Shown here piece by piece: positions 14,168 through 16,816 of a stretch of 16,816 nt of DNA (the stretch's first letter is position 1; each line of letters begins with the position of its first letter). Origin of the DNA: Nitriliruptoraceae bacterium (GTDB lineage Bacteria > Actinomycetota > Nitriliruptoria > Nitriliruptorales > Nitriliruptoraceae); assembly GCA_007116505.1 (NCBI GenBank), contig SKII01000067.1, forward strand, positions 1 to 16,816. Direction: 5' to 3'. The notes under the pieces are model-generated. The model had not been told where the DNA came from. It did not search any database and saw only the letters and a program-made list of their open reading frames with translations. Both the position numbers and the translations under genes were made by a program.

Positions 14168-14180
14168 TACGTGCTCAGCC
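14162..14180. terminator. Bidirectional hairpin containing the stop codons of pabC and the ferritin-like gene
   Basis: GGCTGA (14162-14167) and TCAGCC (14175-14180) are exact inverted copies around TACGTGC. The TGA of pabC lies in the left arm and the TGA of the opposing gene lies in the right arm, so the 7-bp gap between these convergent genes is the loop. A 6-bp stem with no U-tract is weak, but the symmetry suits a shared terminator. Confidence 0.4.
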
Positions 14181-14861
14181 CTCGACGAGGTCCTCGGGAT
14201 CCTCGAGGCCGAGCTCGACGAGCCGACCGCGGTGCGCGGTCAGCAGCCCCATCGCGAGACGCCTGACCTCGGTCGCGGCCTCGTCATCGTCGGACGCGTC
14301 GAGCAGGACCGACAGGGCGTCGGAGTCGGCCGCGGCCTGCTGGAAGGACGTCAGCGCCTGGCCGAGCAGGTCCGCGACGATCGCCCGTGCCCGCTCGCGC
14401 GCCTCGTCGGTCACGAGCTCGGAGTGCAGCAGTGCGATCGCCGCGTCCTCCACCTCGGCACGGTCCTGGAGCGTACGCAGCACGACGTCGCCGCTCTCGG
14501 CATCGAGCATCGGCACGACCGTCCGCATGAAGTCGCGGGCGAGCGAGATGCCGAAGGCGAAGAACACCATCGCGCCGAACCAGTCGTCGAGCGGCGCGCG
14601 GGCGAAGAAGCGGTCGAAGAGCCCCTTCTGCCGGTCCATCGCAGCGGTCGCGAGGTCGGTGAGCCCCGACAGGTGGTCGAGGAGGGTGCGGTAGGCGTCG
14701 TGCTCGCGGTCGGCGAAGGTGGCGATGCGGTCGGCCGCACGCGCGTCGGGGGCGAAGCGCACCGCGGCCGACATCGCCGCGAAGGAGCGCAGCTGGCCGT
14801 AGGCGAGGACGCCGAGGAGCTCGACGGTGGCCAGGCGCCGTCCGGCGTCCTCGACGCTCAC
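14175..14861 (-). CDS. Ferritin-like fold protein (MiaE_2-type, tRNA hydroxylase-like)
   Basis: The product is 228 aa and nearly all helical. ELLGVLAYGQLRSF at 14-27, FADREHDAYRTLLDHL at 49-64, WFGAMVFFAFGISLARDFM at 94-112 and the long LLGQALTSFQQAAADSDAL helix resemble the actinobacterial ferritin-like family annotated as MiaE_2 (PF13794). MiaE itself hydroxylates a modified tRNA adenosine with a diiron centre; whether this branch does so is not established. Compared with my memory of the family, the usual LAYGEL glutamate is Gln (Q23), and the ExxH pair appears as D51-R-E-H54, so metal binding may be altered or lost. The GTG start at 14861 overlaps the TGA of the iclR-family gene by 4 bp, so the two are co-expressed. 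It ends 7 bp from convergent pabC. Confidence 0.72.
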   Translation of the reverse strand: MSVEDAGRRLATVELLGVLAYGQLRSFAAMSAAVRFAPDARAADRIATFADREHDAYRTLLDHLSGLTDLATAAMDRQKGLFDRFFARAPLDDWFGAMVFFAFGISLARDFMRTVVPMLDAESGDVVLRTLQDRAEVEDAAIALLHSELVTDEARERARAIVADLLGQALTSFQQAAADSDALSVLLDASDDDEAATEVRRLAMGLLTAHRGRLVELGLEDPEDLVEG

Positions 14862-15598
14862 CGTCCCACCTCGGAGGGACGACGGGGCCGCCAGCCGAGC
14901 CGCTCGGAGATCTCGCGTGCGGACCGGAGCACGCGCAGCGCGACGTTCTCCGGCTCGGGCAGCCGTGCGGTGGGTGCGACGATGCCGACGGCGGCGACCG
15001 CGCGGCCGGTGTGGTCGAACACCGGTGCTGCGACGCCGGCCGCCCCCGGCTCGATCTCGTCGCGGGTGTAGGCGACGCCGCGCTGCCGGACCGGACGCAG
15101 CTCGTTGAGGCGCTCACCGTCGGGCAGGAAGGCGAGCAGCGCCTTGCCGTGCGCGGCCATGCCGAGCGGATGGCGGAACCCGACCCGGTAGTTGACCTGG
15201 ACGAAGCGGCCGTCCGGTTCGATGACCTCGACGACGACCACGTCCTCTCGGTCGCGCACGACCAGGCAGGCGGTCTCGTTGGTGTCGTCGCTCAGCGATC
15301 GCAGCGCTGGGCCGGCGAGCCGACGCACCTCGAGCCCCTGTCCGGCCCGGACACCGAGCTCCAGCATCGAGAGCCCGAGCCGGTAGCGACGCGACTCGGG
15401 GTCGCGCGTCACGAAGCCCTCCTCGGACAGCGTGTCGAGGAGGCGGTAGAGCACGGCACGGTCGAGGCCCGTGACGTCGGAGAGACCGGAGACCGTCGCC
15501 CCCTCGGCGTCGTGGCCGAGCGCCTTGAGGAGCATGAGACCGCGCGACAGCGTGCGCGACCCACCGGTGCGGATGACCTTGCGATCGTTGGCGGGCAC
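14858..15598 (-). CDS. IclR-family transcriptional regulator
   Basis: The product is 246 aa. A winged helix-turn-helix occupies about residues 13-75 (SRTLSRGLMLLKAL; ATVSGLSDVTGLDRAVLYRLLDTL; GFVTRDPESRRYRLG), followed by the IclR effector domain (about 90-246) with HPLGMAAHGKALLAFLP and the AAPVFDHTGRAVAAVGIVAP strand pair. IclR proteins usually bind small carboxylates or aromatic acids and control adjacent catabolic genes; the ligand here is unknown. I chose GTG 15598 because GAGGAG lies 5 nt upstream; a GTG at 15622 would add eight residues without a clear ribosome site. A promoter with TTGACC, a 17-bp spacer and CACACT lies just upstream. It overlaps the ferritin-like gene by 4 bp and diverges from clpP, so either could be a target, as could its own promoter. 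Confidence 0.92.
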   Translation of the reverse strand: MPANDRKVIRTGGSRTLSRGLMLLKALGHDAEGATVSGLSDVTGLDRAVLYRLLDTLSEEGFVTRDPESRRYRLGLSMLELGVRAGQGLEVRRLAGPALRSLSDDTNETACLVVRDREDVVVVEVIEPDGRFVQVNYRVGFRHPLGMAAHGKALLAFLPDGERLNELRPVRQRGVAYTRDEIEPGAAGVAAPVFDHTGRAVAAVGIVAPTARLPEPENVALRVLRSAREISERLGWRPRRPSEVGR

Positions 15599-15639
15599 GT
15601 CGTCTCCTCGACCGCTCGACACAGGTGGGCGGTAGGGAG

Positions 15640-15668
15640 AGTGTGGCGCGCGCCGCGCGCACGGTCAA
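15640..15668 (-). promoter_or_regulatory. Promoter of the iclR-family operon (TTGACC-17-CACACT)
   Basis: On the minus strand TTGACC (15668-15663) and CACACT (15645-15640) are 17 bp apart, close to the sigma-70/HrdB-type consensus. The spacer is almost pure alternating GC (GCGCGCGGCGCGCGC). The predicted start near 15633 gives a leader of about 35 nt with GAGGAG before GTG 15598. Confidence 0.6.
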
Positions 15669-15760
15669 GCGCGGCTGAGGCCCGGCGGCCACCGGACCGG
15701 GACCTGCGTCGGGGCGACGCACCCCGGGACCGGACCGCAGGAGCGCCCCCTGGCCACCGC

Positions 15761-15766
15761 TACCCT
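15761..15766 (+). promoter_or_regulatory. Possible -10 box (TACCCT) for clpP
   Basis: TACCCT fits TANNNT and lies about 108 nt upstream of clpP, giving a leader of about 100 nt that would hold the two inverted repeats at 15780-15799 and 15819-15832. There is no clear -35, so confidence is low. Confidence 0.3.
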
Positions 15767-15779
15767 CCTGCGGCGACGT

Positions 15780-15799
15780 CCGGGCCATCCGTGGCCCGG
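15780..15799 (+). repeat. Hairpin in the clpP leader region
   Basis: CCGGGCCA and TGGCCCGG pair perfectly over 8 bp around a TCCG loop. It lies between the possible -10 box and clpP. It may fold in the mRNA leader or be an operator. Confidence 0.4.
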
Positions 15800-15818
15800 G
15801 AGGCGCCCGAGGGCACCC

Positions 15819-15832
15819 CCTGGGGCCCCAGG
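15819..15832. repeat. 14-bp perfect palindrome CCTGGGGCCCCAGG upstream of clpP
   Basis: The sequence is its own reverse complement and lies 41 bp upstream of the clpP start. The lack of a loop makes a DNA-binding site somewhat more likely than an RNA hairpin. It does not match the ClgR pattern known for actinobacterial clp genes as I remember it. GC-rich composition raises the chance expectation. Confidence 0.35.
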
Positions 15833-15873
15833 AGCGGACCGACGGCCGACGAGCAGGACGAGAGGCGACGAGG

Positions 15874-16443
15874 ATGAGCAACGAGATCGAGAAGGTGCTG
15901 GGCGGGTCCCGCAGGGCCTACGACAAGCTCTTCGAGTCGCGGATCCTGTTCCTCAAGGGGCCACTCGAGGACGACGTGGCCGACAACATCGTCGCCCAGA
16001 TGCTCGCCCTCGACGCCGAGTCCGACGACGACATCACGCTCTACATCAACTCGCCCGGCGGCATCATCACCGGGATGTTCGCGCTGTACGACTCGATGCG
16101 ACTGCTGCGCTCGAAGGTCGACACGCGCTGCATCGGGCTCGCGGCCTCCGCCGGCGCCTTCCTCCTGTGCACCGGCACCGGGACGCGCTCGGCGACCGAG
16201 AACGCGCGGATCATGATCCACCAGCCTCTCGGCGGCGCGCGCGGCACGGCGAAGGACATCGAGATCCAGGCGAAGAACATCGTGTGGATCCGCGAGCGCA
16301 TCAACGAGATCATGGCCGAGCGCACCGGTCAGACCCTCGAGCAGATCCGCATCGACACCGACCGCGACTTCTGGATGACCGCCGCGGAGGCCAAGGAGTA
16401 CGGCCTCATCGACACGGTCATCGAGGCCGGTCAGGGCACCTGA
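15874..16443 (+). CDS. clpP: ATP-dependent Clp protease proteolytic subunit
   Basis: The product is 189 aa, a serine protease subunit that forms the barrel fed by Clp ATPases. The triad is S92 (IGLAASAGAFLL), H116 (ARIMIHQPLGG) and D165 (DTDRDFW), with the INSPGG oxyanion loop at 58-63 and DIEIQAKNI handle helix. These fit a working enzyme. The N-terminus is short: only about 22 residues precede ESRILFLKGPLED, so the axial-loop segment is abbreviated or diverged. Spacing between Ser and His is one residue shorter than in E. coli ClpP. It stands alone, not beside a second clpP or clpX as the main actinobacterial pair usually does, so it may be an accessory paralogue. The ATG has AGAGG about 8 nt upstream. 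ppc follows after 4 bases. Confidence 0.93.
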   Translation: MSNEIEKVLGGSRRAYDKLFESRILFLKGPLEDDVADNIVAQMLALDAESDDDITLYINSPGGIITGMFALYDSMRLLRSKVDTRCIGLAASAGAFLLCTGTGTRSATENARIMIHQPLGGARGTAKDIEIQAKNIVWIRERINEIMAERTGQTLEQIRIDTDRDFWMTAAEAKEYGLIDTVIEAGQGT

Positions 16444-16447
16444 GGCG

Positions 16448-16816
16448 ATGGCCGCCGGCGTCCCTCGCGACCCCGCGGCATCACAGGTCCGCCTGCTCGG
16501 CGACCTTCTCGGACGCGCCGTCGCGACCGTGGACGGCCCCGATCGTCTCGCGCTCGTCGAGCGCGTCCGCACGCTCTCCGTCGCCCACCGCCGCGGCGAG
16601 GACGCTGGCGAGCTGCACGCGCTGCTGCGCGACCTGCCCGCTGAGGACGCACGCATCGTCGCCCGCGCGTTCGCCGCGTGGTTCCACCTCGTCAACCTCG
16701 CCGAGGACCAGGGGCAGGCGCGCCGGCTCATCGAGGACCGGCATGCGTCCGCAGCCGCAGGCGTCCCGCACGGGGAGACGCTCCTCGCCGCGCTGACGAC
16801 GCTGCGCGACAGCGGC
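16448..16816 (+). CDS. ppc: Phosphoenolpyruvate carboxylase, N-terminal part
   Basis: The first 123 residues are present and the gene runs off the window. LLGDLLGRAVATVDGPDRLALVE, LVERVRTLSVAHRRGE and especially VARAFAAWFHLVNLAEDQGQARRL match the N-terminal helices of PEP carboxylase (PF00311), which makes oxaloacetate from PEP and bicarbonate to refill the citric acid cycle. The catalytic His, Lys and Arg regions lie beyond the edge and cannot be checked. ATG 16448 is 4 nt after the clpP stop, with only a TGAGG directly before it, so it probably relies on coupling to clpP translation. Pairing of ppc with clpP has no obvious functional reason. Confidence 0.82.
   Translation, partial: MAAGVPRDPAASQVRLLGDLLGRAVATVDGPDRLALVERVRTLSVAHRRGEDAGELHALLRDLPAEDARIVARAFAAWFHLVNLAEDQGQARRLIEDRHASAAAGVPHGETLLAALTTLRDSG

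Noticed and set aside
15646..15662. Alternating GC run as Z-DNA or a structural switch upstream of the iclR-family gene
   Set aside because: It is short and is simply the spacer of a good TTGACC/CACACT promoter in a GC-rich genome.
1..16816. A defence island, mobile element, CRISPR array, prophage or biosynthetic gene cluster
   Set aside because: Every gene with a recognisable family is housekeeping or common membrane/regulatory type. No integrase, transposase, repeat-spacer pattern, attachment site or toxin-antitoxin pair was seen, and base composition does not shift.

Overview
The window is chromosomal DNA from a very GC-rich bacterium. It almost certainly belongs to the Actinomycetota: it has a GlnA2-type glutamine synthetase directly followed by a two-domain glnE, a GlnR-type operator, many GTG starts, dense 4-bp ATGA/GTGA overlaps and TANNNT promoter elements. 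I cannot place it below phylum. No tRNA, rRNA, CRISPR array, insertion sequence or phage gene was seen, and base composition looks uniform. This reads as ordinary core genome with interesting regulatory detail, not as a mobile or defence island. Gene density is high; the four gaps over about 150 bases (6530-6767, 8016-8190, 11316-11518, 15599-15873) each hold promoter or hairpin signals.

Region 1 (1-8015, all minus strand) is a nitrogen block read right to left: amt (ammonium channel), a cluster of hairpins, glnA2 (glutamine synthetase), glnE (GS adenylyltransferase/deadenylylase) and a HAD phosphatase overlapping glnE. A separate set follows: DoxX, a four-helix membrane protein and a TauE/SafE permease that runs off the window. 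These three overlap each other by 4 bp, and DoxX has a leaderless-type promoter of its own. Four pentamers at 11-bp period, matching GlnR half-sites, lie upstream of amt.

Region 2 (8191-10739, plus strand) is nadE (glutamine-dependent NAD+ synthetase) overlapping panB (pantothenate pathway). It diverges from amt and shares the GlnR-like control region, so ammonium uptake, glutamine synthesis and a glutamine-consuming NAD synthetase sit around one switch.

Region 3 (10773-14167) has a PduO-type cobalamin adenosyltransferase on the minus strand. It diverges from a plus-strand operon of a small unknown protein, pabB and pabC, which together make p-aminobenzoate for folate. The divergent promoter region has TAGGCT and TAGGGT -10 boxes and a perfect 16-bp palindrome.

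Region 4 (14175-16816) has an IclR-family regulator overlapping a ferritin-like (MiaE_2-type) protein on the minus strand. Divergently, clpP is followed 4 bases later by the start of phosphoenolpyruvate carboxylase (ppc), cut by the window edge.

I found no convincing undescribed system. The best leads are the GlnR-like array, the hairpin cluster between amt and glnA2, the leaderless DoxX-led membrane module, the altered GlnE and ferritin-like motifs, and the operator-like palindrome ahead of the pab operon.
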